Shown here: piece after piece, positions 44,562 through 52,537 of the stretch
How the letters are laid out: each line of letters starts with the position of its first letter
Numbering within the stretch: the stretch's first letter is position 1
Assembly (NCBI RefSeq): GCF_000981385.1
Contig: NZ_LATZ01000005.1
Coordinates: 1-64,000 of the forward strand
Reading direction: 5' to 3'
Origin: Bacillus sp. SA1-12
Lineage (GTDB): Bacteria; Bacillota; Bacilli; Bacillales; Bacillaceae
DNA: 64,000 bases
The notes under the pieces: generated by a model
The model's database searches: none
Seen by the model: the letters and a program-made list of their open reading frames with translations, nothing else
What the model was told of the DNA's origin: nothing
Translations under genes and position numbers: made by a program

Positions 44562-44974
44562 GTCTAATTGGTTGAGATGGTTAAATCGTTCATTTTCATC
44601 ATTTTTTAATGATATTCCTTTTCGCTTCGTCCGAACGTTCTTGCTTCACGATCACCAATATATACACATCACTTTATTCGGGATTAAAACACCACATGGC
44701 AAGGGATCTATGCAAATATACACCAACTAAATGATCAGGTAATTATTCTACGAAACTCGAACAATTTGGTTTTAATAAGTAGTCATCTCCATTCTCCTTA
44801 TGTATTTTATTTCCGCTATTCATTCTAGATTTATATGGAAATTGTCTTTATTAGAATGAGTACCCTTTGAGGAATGAATGGAATCTCTATAAGAAAACAG
44901 GTAATAGCCTTTAAACAAACTCTGCCTTTTTCACATAGCATATCTTAATAGAATAAAGGAGGGACAATGATGTT
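44562..44974. other. Intergenic region with no further gene
   Basis: 413 bases. The first ~95 bases hold the open N-terminal extension of the frameshifted gene; the rest should hold the promoter of the kinase-like gene. Nothing else is supported. Confidence 0.4.
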
Positions 44975-45532
44975 ATGTCTCTATTTTACAATAATAAAAT
45001 AGGCAGAGGGCATTCTAACGAAGCTAGTTCGTTTCAACAATCTTTTCTACTTGAAGATGAACGGCGATCCATCCGCTTATGGCTGGACGAAATGGATCAT
45101 TACCGACACCAATCTACAGACATGATAGTGAGTAATGCAAAGAAAATACTAGGGCTGGAATATAAAGTAATAGGTTATGGGGTTTTTCGAGTCGTTTTTG
45201 ATCTTAATAATGGGTATGTATTAAAAGTAGCCATCAGAAGACAGGGGCTTGATTGCAATGCAACGGAAGTTCATTTATACAGAAATTGTTCCCAAGATTT
45301 ACGGAAACACTTATGTCCGGTGAAAGCATTTGGACATGGATGGATGATCATGGAAAAAATGTCGCAACAAGTACCCGATGACCTGGATCATCGGAAAAAG
45401 ATTTCAGCATTAATTAAGGAATTTAGAGAAAACGGAATCAGACCCGGGGATTTAAATCCAGAGAATTTAGCATTATCCAATGATGGGGATATCATAATCA
45501 TCGATTATGGGCATTTTAATCGAAACGTTTAA
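44975..45532 (+). CDS. Small kinase-fold protein (truncated-kinase type)
   Basis: 185 residues, soluble. Kinase-like landmarks: VIGYGVFRVVFDLNNGYVLKVA (glycine loop and ATP lysine), a hinge MIMEKMSQQV, a catalytic-loop equivalent IRPGDLNPENLALS, where the usual HRD is replaced by PGD but Asp and Asn remain, and IIIIDYGHF in place of DFG. The activation segment and substrate lobe are missing after the IDYG. GGAGGG precedes the ATG by 11 bases. It resembles YrzF-like Bacillus kinase homologues. Catalysis is doubtful but the nucleotide site looks intact. Confidence 0.7.
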   Translation: MSLFYNNKIGRGHSNEASSFQQSFLLEDERRSIRLWLDEMDHYRHQSTDMIVSNAKKILGLEYKVIGYGVFRVVFDLNNGYVLKVAIRRQGLDCNATEVHLYRNCSQDLRKHLCPVKAFGHGWMIMEKMSQQVPDDLDHRKKISALIKEFRENGIRPGDLNPENLALSNDGDIIIIDYGHFNRNV

Positions 45533-45608
45533 GAGATTTGTGATGGCAGAATATCAAAAAAGATAGGATATGTAATGTAGGGTATAGAAACTTTGTGCCT
45601 ACAGACAA

Positions 45609-45638
45609 AGAAAAAGACTGCCAGTGTTTTCGGCAGCC
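45609..45638 (-). terminator. Terminator of the PadR/HAAS operon
   Basis: GGCTGCC pairs with GGCAGTC (one G-T pair) around CGAAAACACT-like loop, then TTTTTC on the minus strand, 60 bases past the stop codon. Confidence 0.6.
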
Positions 45639-45697
45639 TGAGATTTCAATCTTCAAACCTTTTTTACCCTATGCACACGTTATGTCACAAACAAGGA

Positions 45698-46696
45698 TTA
45701 ACGAATGCTTGCCTTGCGAAAGCCATCAAATACATTGATGACAGCTGAAATCATAAAGAGGAAAATGCCACCGCCGATGATCCATGCTTTTAATTCATTA
45801 GAGGTAATCGTAAATAAATCTGTCATATAGGTAATGAAATCATGACTCAGTATATTTGTATTTAGTAGGATGATGATAAAAACGACCGTTCCAAGTAGCT
45901 GAAGGACCGTATTGCTTATGGCCATTTTTCTCGTCCATTGTCCCTTTATCAATTTATAGATGGCTAATGCGATTTCCAAACCGATGACAATTACAACGAT
46001 CGGCCAATATTGAAGAAGCACCTCTTGATTGAAAGCCGGAGCCACCAATTCAAGCCTATCTCCGCCACCTTCATAAATACCTACAAGATGATACGCATAA
46101 AAATAAAGCGTTGCCCAGATCGCCGTCCACATTAAACTCCCAAATACTTCGCATTTCGAAATAGCCTTTTTCTTAGGGATATAAGCAATATTTTTCAAAT
46201 CATCAGGAGTCCATTTTTGAAGGCTTGCTGTTAATGGCTGCACATCTTTTCCTTTATCTGTCCTTTCGATCACAGCAAACACAAGCGTTAGCCAAAAGAA
46301 AGTTTGGATTCCTACTTCAATCATTCTCCATATGCCAAACCCTGTAATATCGAGAACCACATTAATTACTGCTTCCTGACCATTGTAACCGATAAAATAT
46401 TCAGCAATAATTGAAATCAATGAAATCACCGCGGCAATCGGTAAAATCATTTTTAATAACGACATATATACATCAAAATAACGCGGACCAATAAGGTGCA
46501 TTGGCTGATCACGATAACCGCTTGCCAATGTGACTGGACTTCCTAATTTTTCAAGAACCGCCTTTACATCCTCTTCACTGGAATCATCAGGCAGCATATC
46601 CTCTATGGTTGACCGTAACTCAAGTGCAATATCCTCTCGATTTTTTTCCGGCAGCCTTCTCGTTACTTCATGAATATAAACCTCAATTAAATTCAT
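45698..46696 (-). CDS. HAAS-domain membrane protein, partner of PadR
   Basis: 332 residues. Residues 1-70 form a HAAS signalling domain (VYIHEVTRRLPEKNREDIALEL, then EEDVKAVLEKLGSPVTLASGY). Six membrane helices follow. It begins 14 bases inside the PadR gene, so translation is coupled. HAAS domains typically pair a PadR-like regulator with a membrane sensor or transporter, here of unknown ligand. Ribosome site GGGGGAAGAAGG lies in the end of padR. Confidence 0.78.
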   Translation of the reverse strand: MNLIEVYIHEVTRRLPEKNREDIALELRSTIEDMLPDDSSEEDVKAVLEKLGSPVTLASGYRDQPMHLIGPRYFDVYMSLLKMILPIAAVISLISIIAEYFIGYNGQEAVINVVLDITGFGIWRMIEVGIQTFFWLTLVFAVIERTDKGKDVQPLTASLQKWTPDDLKNIAYIPKKKAISKCEVFGSLMWTAIWATLYFYAYHLVGIYEGGGDRLELVAPAFNQEVLLQYWPIVVIVIGLEIALAIYKLIKGQWTRKMAISNTVLQLLGTVVFIIILLNTNILSHDFITYMTDLFTITSNELKAWIIGGGIFLFMISAVINVFDGFRKASIR

Positions 46697-47030
46697 TACC
46701 TTCTTCCCCCTTTAATAAGCTATAAAGCTCTTGAGAATTCTTAAGCCATTCCTTTTTTAACTCCAAAAAGATCTCCACCCCATAATCACTCAAAACATAG
46801 TACTTACGTGGTCTGCTCTCAGATGTATCCCAGCTGCTCGATACCAATTCCTGTTTTTCTAAACGGCGCAGCAATGGATATAATGTACTCTGATCAATGG
46901 CAATACCTGATCCCTCCAATAACTGGACAAGTGAATATCCATATTGGGGGGTTTGCAATTGACTTAAAACCGCTAATGTCAACGTTCCTCTCCTAAGCTC
47001 TGTCGTTAATGAATTCAATAATTGACTCAT
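46683..47030 (-). CDS. PadR-family transcriptional regulator
   Basis: 115 residues. The winged helix reads RGTLTLAVLSQLQTPQYGYSLVQLL, then SGIAIDQSTLYPLLRRLEKQELV and SESRPRKYYVLSDYGVEIF, the usual PadR signature. It lies in one operon with the HAAS membrane protein. GAGGTGGGTGA precedes the ATG. A palindromic stretch at 47053-47090 in its leader is a likely operator. Confidence 0.9.
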   Translation of the reverse strand: MSQLLNSLTTELRRGTLTLAVLSQLQTPQYGYSLVQLLEGSGIAIDQSTLYPLLRRLEKQELVSSSWDTSESRPRKYYVLSDYGVEIFLELKKEWLKNSQELYSLLKGEEGNEFN

Positions 47031-47052
47031 TCACCCACCTCATTTTTATTAC

Positions 47053-47090
47053 TATATGTCATACAGTATATGTTTTATACTATGTATCGT
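47053..47090. promoter_or_regulatory. Candidate PadR operator
   Basis: ATACAGTATA (47061-47070) and TATACTATGTAT (47076-47087) form an imperfect inverted repeat containing ATGT-ACAT-type half-sites favoured by PadR proteins, 23-60 bases upstream of padR. Confidence 0.45.
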
Positions 47091-47169
47091 ACACTATTGT
47101 TGTTACAAAATCAATTGAAATTAATTAATATTGGTTAAAAATTTCCAGTTGAGAAAAAATAAAATAAAA

Positions 47170-47213
47170 AGAAACCACAAATTAGATCTTACTAAAATGT
47201 GGTTTCTTTTTTG
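47170..47213. terminator. Hairpin terminator at the head of the second repeat array
   Basis: A perfect 10-bp stem AGAAACCACA (47170-47179) with TGTGGTTTCT (47198-47207), then TTTTT; the minus strand also has TTTTTATTTTATTTTTT. The right arm runs straight into the 52-bp repeat units. Confidence 0.7.
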
Positions 47214-47450
47214 TTTCTGGTACGAAATGTCTTTGAGAGCCAGGATGAAGGACAAAACACTTGGTTCTTTTAACCAAAATGGCCTTGAGAACGGACCTAT
47301 CGGACAAAACCACTGATTCTTTTAATCAAAATGGCCTTGAGAACCGCTCTGTTAGACAAAACCACTGGTTCTTTTAACCAAAAGGGCCTTGATAACCACT
47401 CTGTTAGACAAAACCACTGGTTCTTTTAACCAAAATAAGAAACTTCTATA
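47200..47450. repeat. Second tandem array with 52-bp period (4-5 units)
   Basis: GGTTCTTTT-type motifs begin at 47263, 47315, 47367 and 47419, exactly 52 apart, with a degenerate unit before them from ~47200. Each unit holds a small palindrome (TTGGTTCTTTTAACCAA), then GGCCTTGAG, 12 variable bases and GGAC or AGAC. The array fills the space between padR and the RDD gene and is non-coding. Confidence 0.88.
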
Positions 47451-47452
47451 AC

Positions 47453-47964
47453 TCATATAACTACATTCGTCCCTGCTACAAAGTCATAAACATTTTTCTT
47501 TCGTTTAGTAGTGAGAGGAATTAGCATATATAGTAAGATTGCAAGATTAACAGTAGTTAGGATCACATAAACGGTTATCTCTGAAAATTCACTCGGAAGT
47601 ATTAAGCGCCATATCCCAAAATGAGCAACCTCCCAAGGAAGAAACTTTATCGCTGTTCGACATGTCGAGCGCCCGATCCAATACGCTTCCCGTTAACATC
47701 GACAACACGGATACCCATTTTTTTCTTTCCTAGAGTTCCTTGCCATTTAGAGCTCTCTGACAGTATAAAATAAAGCGAAACAGGCAGCGTTATCATGAAA
47801 AAACCTGTTATTTGAGCGATTACTGGCGAGTTTGAAAATAAGGGATTGATATAAGATCGAAATAACAATGAAATGGAACCTACAACAAAAATACCGTATA
47901 GCACGATTACAAGATAATCTAATAAGAAAGCGTAAATGCGTAGTTTAAAGGATGCATAAGACAT
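47453..47964 (-). pseudogene. RDD-family membrane protein with a frameshift
   Basis: The first frame (105 residues) has the RDD start FKLRIYAFLLDYLVIVLYGI and the WQGTLGKKKMGIRVVDVNGK motif, then stops at 47647 after SGARHVEQR. One extra G in the GGG run near 47676 would continue as GRSTCRTAIKFLPWEVAHF with a third hydrophobic helix (VILTTVNLAILLYMLI) and end TNVVI at 47453, giving a full-length ~170-residue protein. AAAGGGG precedes the ATG. Decay or sequence error cannot be told apart. Confidence 0.75.
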
Positions 47965-48096
47965 CGTGAACTACCCCTTTCTTCCTCAAAAGCCTCTTCC
48001 TTTCAACTATATTAAAATTAAAATCAATTTATTTCGTATTCACTCAGGACATCATGCTAATCCATCCTCAAAAATACCGAATAATGACTAGAATAG

Positions 48097-48132
48097 TATT
48101 CATTTTGACAAATACAGTTGTCAAAATGAATA
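48097..48132. promoter_or_regulatory. Perfect 15-bp palindromic operator over the HTH-gene promoter
   Basis: TATTCATTTTGACAA (48097-48111) and its exact complement TTGTCAAAATGAATA (48118-48132) are separated by six bases. The right arm contains the TTGTCA -35 box, so a bound repressor would block RNA polymerase. Confidence 0.75.
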
Positions 48133-48146
48133 TTATCGCTTACAAT
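48118..48146 (+). promoter_or_regulatory. SigA-type promoter of the HTH-DUF3169 operon
   Basis: TTGTCA (48118-48123), a 17-base spacer and TACAAT (48141-48146), 22 bases before the TTG start. Confidence 0.7.
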
Positions 48147-48167
48147 GCAATTAAGAGGTGATTCCAT

Positions 48168-48371
48168 TTGAAAAGTCGTCTAAAGGAGCTTCGGGCACGG
48201 GATGGATTAAATCAGACCCAGCTTGCGAAGCTTGCAAAAGTTTCAAGACAAACGATTAGTTTAATTGAACGCGAAGAATTCATTCCTTCACTTTTAATTG
48301 CCGTTCGGATTGCCCGTATTTTTAAGGAACCTGTGGAAAATGTATTTATGTTTGAGGAGGATGAAGTGTAA
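48168..48371 (+). CDS. Small XRE/Cro-type HTH regulator
   Basis: 67 residues, entirely a lambda-repressor-like helix-turn-helix: RLKELRARDGLNQTQLAKLAKVSRQTISLIEREEFIPSLLIAVRIARIF, split as helix 2 LNQTQLAKLA and recognition helix SRQTISLIER. It starts with TTG, seven bases after AGAGGTG. Its stop overlaps the ATG of the next gene by one base (TAATG). The palindrome over its promoter is the expected autorepression site. YozG-type relatives commonly precede membrane proteins of this kind. Confidence 0.9.
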   Translation: MKSRLKELRARDGLNQTQLAKLAKVSRQTISLIEREEFIPSLLIAVRIARIFKEPVENVFMFEEDEV

Positions 48372-49051
48372 TGAAAAAAGTTTGGATACAATTAGTAATA
48401 AGTGGTGCAGTTGGATTTATTGCGGCTATACTTTTGCTGAATTATTTTACATTTGACTTCTCAAACTATGCCGATACAATCGTCATAAGTATTCTTGTCA
48501 TGATTTTCATCCTTTTGGGATTGAGTGTATTCCTTTATCGACAAATAAAGAAGCTGAATCATACCCAATTTACAGGGGATGAAGAAGATGAAGCAGATGT
48601 ATTAATGTATAAGAAATTCATGGATTACTCATTTTTTGTTCAGATGAGTAATACACTTTCGGTTTTAGCTTTATGTATAACTGTTATTACTTCACAAAAA
48701 TTAGTCTTCACCATTATTTCGGTTGTCACATTGATTCTTAGTTATATACTCGCTGCTTTAATTACAAGTTTAATGCAACTCGTATATCCTGAACGGAATC
48801 TTCCAAGCATTTCAGAACCGAATTATTCAGAAAAGCTCTTGGATATGTCAGATGAAGGTGAAAAACATGTCATGCTAATCGGACTTTACAAAGCTTATCA
48901 ATTATTAAGTGTTGCGTTAATTTCCGGCATTGTCCTTTCAACACTCTATTCCCTTTCTACAGGCAACTCTCAGCTTTTCTCTATTATCATCATGAGTATA
49001 GTTTTATTGCTTGTGAATGGAAAGTATTGTTTTGCTGTTCGGAATAAGTAA
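48371..49051 (+). CDS. DUF3169-family membrane protein
   Basis: 226 residues, about six membrane helices in three pairs. The middle has FTGDEEDEADVLMYKKFMDYS and YPERNLPSISEPNYSEKLLDMSDEGEKHVMLIGLYKAYQ, features of DUF3169. Function is unknown. Members are usually encoded right after a small XRE regulator, as here. It converges on the MerR gene and shares a terminator with it. Confidence 0.8.
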   Translation: MKKVWIQLVISGAVGFIAAILLLNYFTFDFSNYADTIVISILVMIFILLGLSVFLYRQIKKLNHTQFTGDEEDEADVLMYKKFMDYSFFVQMSNTLSVLALCITVITSQKLVFTIISVVTLILSYILAALITSLMQLVYPERNLPSISEPNYSEKLLDMSDEGEKHVMLIGLYKAYQLLSVALISGIVLSTLYSLSTGNSQLFSIIIMSIVLLLVNGKYCFAVRNK

Positions 49052-49073
49052 TGTAAATCGTTCTGTATTAAAA

Positions 49074-49120
49074 TCTGCAAAAACTCCTGCTCTTTGATCA
49101 AAAAGGGGTATTTTTGCAGA
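49074..49120. terminator. Bidirectional terminator between DUF3169 and MerR genes
   Basis: A perfect 10-bp outer stem TCTGCAAAAA (49074-49083) with TTTTTGCAGA (49111-49120) gives T-runs on both strands. It contains the last codons of the MerR gene. Confidence 0.7.
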
Positions 49121-49850
49121 TTGAATTTTTTAAATAAGAATAATCGTTTTTTCCCTCTTCTACCATCGCGCATAACTGATATAAATAACTCAGCCCGCGC
49201 AATTGTACCTTCACTAAATAATCCAAGTACACGAGTGATTCTCTTGTTATTCTTATCGCTTCAGCTAGATTATGCTTATCCATTTCGGCCAGTACGTCCT
49301 TTACTACATCCAATGAGTAGACAGCGTTTTGAAGCGTGCGGATGACTAATAATTTTCTTACATCATTTCTCGTATATTTTCGATATCCGTTTTCGGGATC
49401 CCGCTCCGGCTCGATTAATCCTTCCTTTTCCCAGTGCCTTAAGGTGGAATTGGCTGCACCAATGGCTTCTGCTGCTTCTCTGATTGAATACCAATTCTTT
49501 TTCGGCATGGGCTTAACCACTTCATCGATCCGATCCTGCTCAAGTATTTTTAATGCTTGCTCAGCCTTCTTTTTATCCTCATATAACTCAGCCTGAACCT
49601 CACTTACCCGCCATAACGCATCGGTTATGTTCCTTTCTTGAATCAAGGGCATAATTTCCCGTACCAGCTTCATACCAAATCCTGCATTCATTGCACGTAT
49701 ACAATCAAAATAAGCTGCATGCTCCTCTGTATAGATTCGGTACCCATTTTCTTTCCGTTCAGCCTTTGGCACAATTCCCCAGGATTCATAATGGCGCAGA
49801 GCACTTGTACTTATGCCAAGCCTCTTGGCAATCTCAATTGGTTTATACAT
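49098..49850 (-). CDS. MerR-family regulator with two MerR DNA-binding domains
   Basis: About 250 residues. Residues 1-70 form a MerR domain (YKPIEIAKRLGISTSALRHYESWGIVPKAERKENGYRIYTEEH). After a ~35-residue coiled coil, a second MerR-like domain follows (WYSIREAAEAIGAANSTLRHWEKEGLIEPERDPENGYRKYTRNDV), then a helical tail. Usual MerR proteins have one such domain and dimerise; this one could fold as a pseudo-dimer. The ATG at 49850 has GGAGGG before it; the ATG at 49949 lacks a site. It is divergent from a UvrA paralogue and ABC exporter and probably controls them. Confidence 0.87.
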   Translation of the reverse strand: MYKPIEIAKRLGISTSALRHYESWGIVPKAERKENGYRIYTEEHAAYFDCIRAMNAGFGMKLVREIMPLIQERNITDALWRVSEVQAELYEDKKKAEQALKILEQDRIDEVVKPMPKKNWYSIREAAEAIGAANSTLRHWEKEGLIEPERDPENGYRKYTRNDVRKLLVIRTLQNAVYSLDVVKDVLAEMDKHNLAEAIRITRESLVYLDYLVKVQLRGLSYLYQLCAMVEEGKNDYSYLKNSICKNTPF

Positions 49851-49930
49851 GTTATATCCCTCCAAACATTCCTGTAAAACCTTAAATAACCATGACGGCT
49901 TATTTCTTATTATATCAACATAAATTCCCT

Positions 49931-49963
49931 TTAACATTAGCATTTGCATGAATGTTGTAGAAT
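49931..49963 (+). promoter_or_regulatory. Candidate MerR-controlled promoter of the uvrA-like gene
   Basis: TTAACA (49931-49936) and TAGAAT (49958-49963) are 21 bases apart, longer than the 17 bases usual for SigA. AACATT and AATGTT arms with CAT/ATG lie between them. Long spacers with a central palindrome are the classic MerR-activated layout. This is inferred from the layout. Confidence 0.5.
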
Positions 49964-49996
49964 GGATGTGTAAATAAAATTTTAGGAGGGAAATAC

Positions 49997-52462
49997 TTGA
50001 ATCAATTTATTAAAATTAATGGTGCGCGTGAGCACAATTTGAAGAACATTTCACTTCAAATCCCAAAAAATAAGCTCGTTTTACTAACAGGACCATCAGG
50101 TTCCGGAAAATCAACGTTAGCATTAGATACCCTTCAAAGAGAATGTCAGCGGCAATACATGGAATCAATGGGTATGACAACAGATGCTGTCAGTAAGCCC
50201 AAGGTAGATTCCATCATTGGATTGTCCCCTTCAATCAGTATAGGTCAGCACATCACGAACCGTAACCCTCGTTCAACAGTTGGTACCACGACAGATATGT
50301 ACACCTACTTACGTGTGATTTATGAAAAGCTCGGAGAACGTCATTGTCCAAATTGCCATAACATGATTCCACCCCGATTTGATAAAGAAATGTATGAGGA
50401 GGATGCTGGTTTTAAACAATTTATTGATTGTCCTCATTGCAAACAACGGTTAGAAAAATTAACACGCAGCCATTTCTCCTTTAACAAACCAGATGGAGCC
50501 TGTCCTGCCTGTGATGGTCTAGGAAACGTTGCTGAGCTGGATTTCACATTTGTTTTTGATGAGGAAGCTAGTCTAAATAAAGACTGTGTCCGGATCTGGA
50601 AGGGCCAATTCCGTGAATATCAGTTGAGCATTTTAAAGGCAGCAGCTCATTATTACGGCATCCCCCTCGACCTTAACTTACCATTGAAGGAGTTTACTGA
50701 CATACAAAAGGATCTTTTATATTATGGCGTGGAAAGTGAAGTGTTCACTGCCTATTTTCCAAATAAAAAGCTTCCAAAAACGGTTAGTCAGGGTAAATTT
50801 GAAGGAGTAGTGACAGGGATTTGGAGAAGATACCGGGAAAAAGGCGGTCAGTCTGGTGAAGCTCAATTATTTACCTCCAAAGTATGTCCAGATTGCTTGG
50901 GAGATCGGTTAAGAGATGAAAGTCGTCAAGTCGTCATAGCAGGAACCTCAATTACGACTCTGACAAAGTGGTCTCTCGAAGATATTCTCCTATGGATCCT
51001 TGAGCTTCAGCAAACGTTATCTTCTGATAGTATGCACATGGTTGAAGCCTTGCTGCACGAATTAAAAACAAAAGTAACCCGGATTATCCATGTTGGGTTA
51101 GGCTATCTCTCATTAGATCGCCAAACCATTACTCTTTCGGGCGGAGAAGCACAGCGATTAAGATTGGCAACGATTCTAGGGTCCGGCTTGACGGGTGTCC
51201 TTTATATTCTTGATGAACCAACAGCAGGGCTGCACCCTAAAGATACGCACGGGCTGTTGAACGTTATGAAAGAACTAAGGGATCTTGGAAATACGGTTTT
51301 AGTGATTGAACATGATGAAGAAATGATGCGAGGAGCAGATCATATCATTGACATCGGACCTGGCGCTGGGAAATACGGCGGAACAGTCGTTGGCGAAGGA
51401 ACTGTCCAGCAGCTAATGAAACAGGATCAGTCGATTACAGGTGCATGCTTAAACAACCCACTGAGCTCCCATTTCAATCGGCGTACCGGTAATGGGCAAT
51501 TTTTAACAATTCACAATGCAACGAAACATAATTTAAAAAATATGACTGTTTCCTTTCCGCTTGGCACCTTTATTTCTGTCACAGGTGTTTCTGGTTCTGG
51601 AAAATCGAGTTTAGTTTTTGATGTCCTTTCGTCTGGAAAAAATAGACCCGCTAATGGCTGTGATCGGATAACCGGTTTTGAATTTATTGAAAGCATGATT
51701 ACGGTCGACCAATCACCGCTAACACGTATGCAGCGATCAAATGTCGCAACATATACAGATGCTTTCACATTCATCCGAAATCTTTTTTCTTCCCTGCCTG
51801 AAGCGAAGAAAAACAACTTAAAGCCAAAGGATTTTTCCTTTAACACCCCTGGAGGAAGATGTGAACATTGCCAAGGACTAGGGTTTGTGACAACAAACAT
51901 GCATTTCCTGCCGGATCTAGAGGTAAAATGTCCGGTTTGTCATGGAAAACGATTCAAAGACTTCATTCTTGCCATTACTTATAAAGGGCAAAGCATTTCT
52001 TCGATACTTGATTTGACAATTGAAGAAAGTCGCATTCTGTTTAAGGATGTTAAAAAAATCGGACCGATTATTGAGGTCTTGTGTGAAGTAGGATTAGGCT
52101 ACCTAAACTGGGGACAATCGGTGACAACTTTATCCGGCGGGGAAGGTCAGCGGCTGAAATTAGCAAAAGAATTATATAAACAAAATGCAAACCATACCCT
52201 TTATCTGCTCGATGAACCGACAACAGGACTTCATCCATCAGATGTAAACAAGCTGCTTCATCTCTTAAACAGATTGGTTGATGCCGGCAACACGGTTATT
52301 GTCGTAGAACATACATTGGAGATGATCCGGGCTTCAGATTGGGTAATTGACATTGGGCCAGAAGGCGGAGCAGCTGGCGGACAAGTTGTTGCCGAAGGGA
52401 CTCCTGAGCAAATTGCTCTTGCTAAAGAATCACATACTGGAAAATTTTTAACCTTTACCTAA
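49997..52462 (+). CDS. UvrA-like ABC ATPase (class II, drug-resistance type)
   Basis: 821 residues, well short of the ~950 of housekeeping UvrA. Two ABC modules: Walker A GPSGSGKST and GVSGSGKSS; signatures LSGGEAQRLRLA and LSGGEGQRLKLA; Walker B LYILDEPTAGL and LYLLDEPTTGL. Zinc cysteines are retained (HCPNCH, CPHC, CPACDGLG, CEHCQGLG, CPVCHG). The UvrB-binding region is reduced, as in class II UvrA proteins. DrrC of Streptomyces, of this kind, protects DNA from daunorubicin. TTG start after AGGAGGG. Paired with an ABC exporter and a MerR-type regulator. Confidence 0.9.
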   Translation: MNQFIKINGAREHNLKNISLQIPKNKLVLLTGPSGSGKSTLALDTLQRECQRQYMESMGMTTDAVSKPKVDSIIGLSPSISIGQHITNRNPRSTVGTTTDMYTYLRVIYEKLGERHCPNCHNMIPPRFDKEMYEEDAGFKQFIDCPHCKQRLEKLTRSHFSFNKPDGACPACDGLGNVAELDFTFVFDEEASLNKDCVRIWKGQFREYQLSILKAAAHYYGIPLDLNLPLKEFTDIQKDLLYYGVESEVFTAYFPNKKLPKTVSQGKFEGVVTGIWRRYREKGGQSGEAQLFTSKVCPDCLGDRLRDESRQVVIAGTSITTLTKWSLEDILLWILELQQTLSSDSMHMVEALLHELKTKVTRIIHVGLGYLSLDRQTITLSGGEAQRLRLATILGSGLTGVLYILDEPTAGLHPKDTHGLLNVMKELRDLGNTVLVIEHDEEMMRGADHIIDIGPGAGKYGGTVVGEGTVQQLMKQDQSITGACLNNPLSSHFNRRTGNGQFLTIHNATKHNLKNMTVSFPLGTFISVTGVSGSGKSSLVFDVLSSGKNRPANGCDRITGFEFIESMITVDQSPLTRMQRSNVATYTDAFTFIRNLFSSLPEAKKNNLKPKDFSFNTPGGRCEHCQGLGFVTTNMHFLPDLEVKCPVCHGKRFKDFILAITYKGQSISSILDLTIEESRILFKDVKKIGPIIEVLCEVGLGYLNWGQSVTTLSGGEGQRLKLAKELYKQNANHTLYLLDEPTTGLHPSDVNKLLHLLNRLVDAGNTVIVVEHTLEMIRASDWVIDIGPEGGAAGGQVVAEGTPEQIALAKESHTGKFLTFT

Positions 52463-52537
52463 CAAATTGAAACTTAACAGCTTCTGGTTCGTATAGTGGG
52501 CCAGGAGCATTTTGATCGCTTAAAAGGAGCTGAATTC

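Noticed and set aside
47131..47316. 61-codon plus-strand frame
   Set aside because: It runs through a terminator hairpin into the second repeat array and has no ribosome site.
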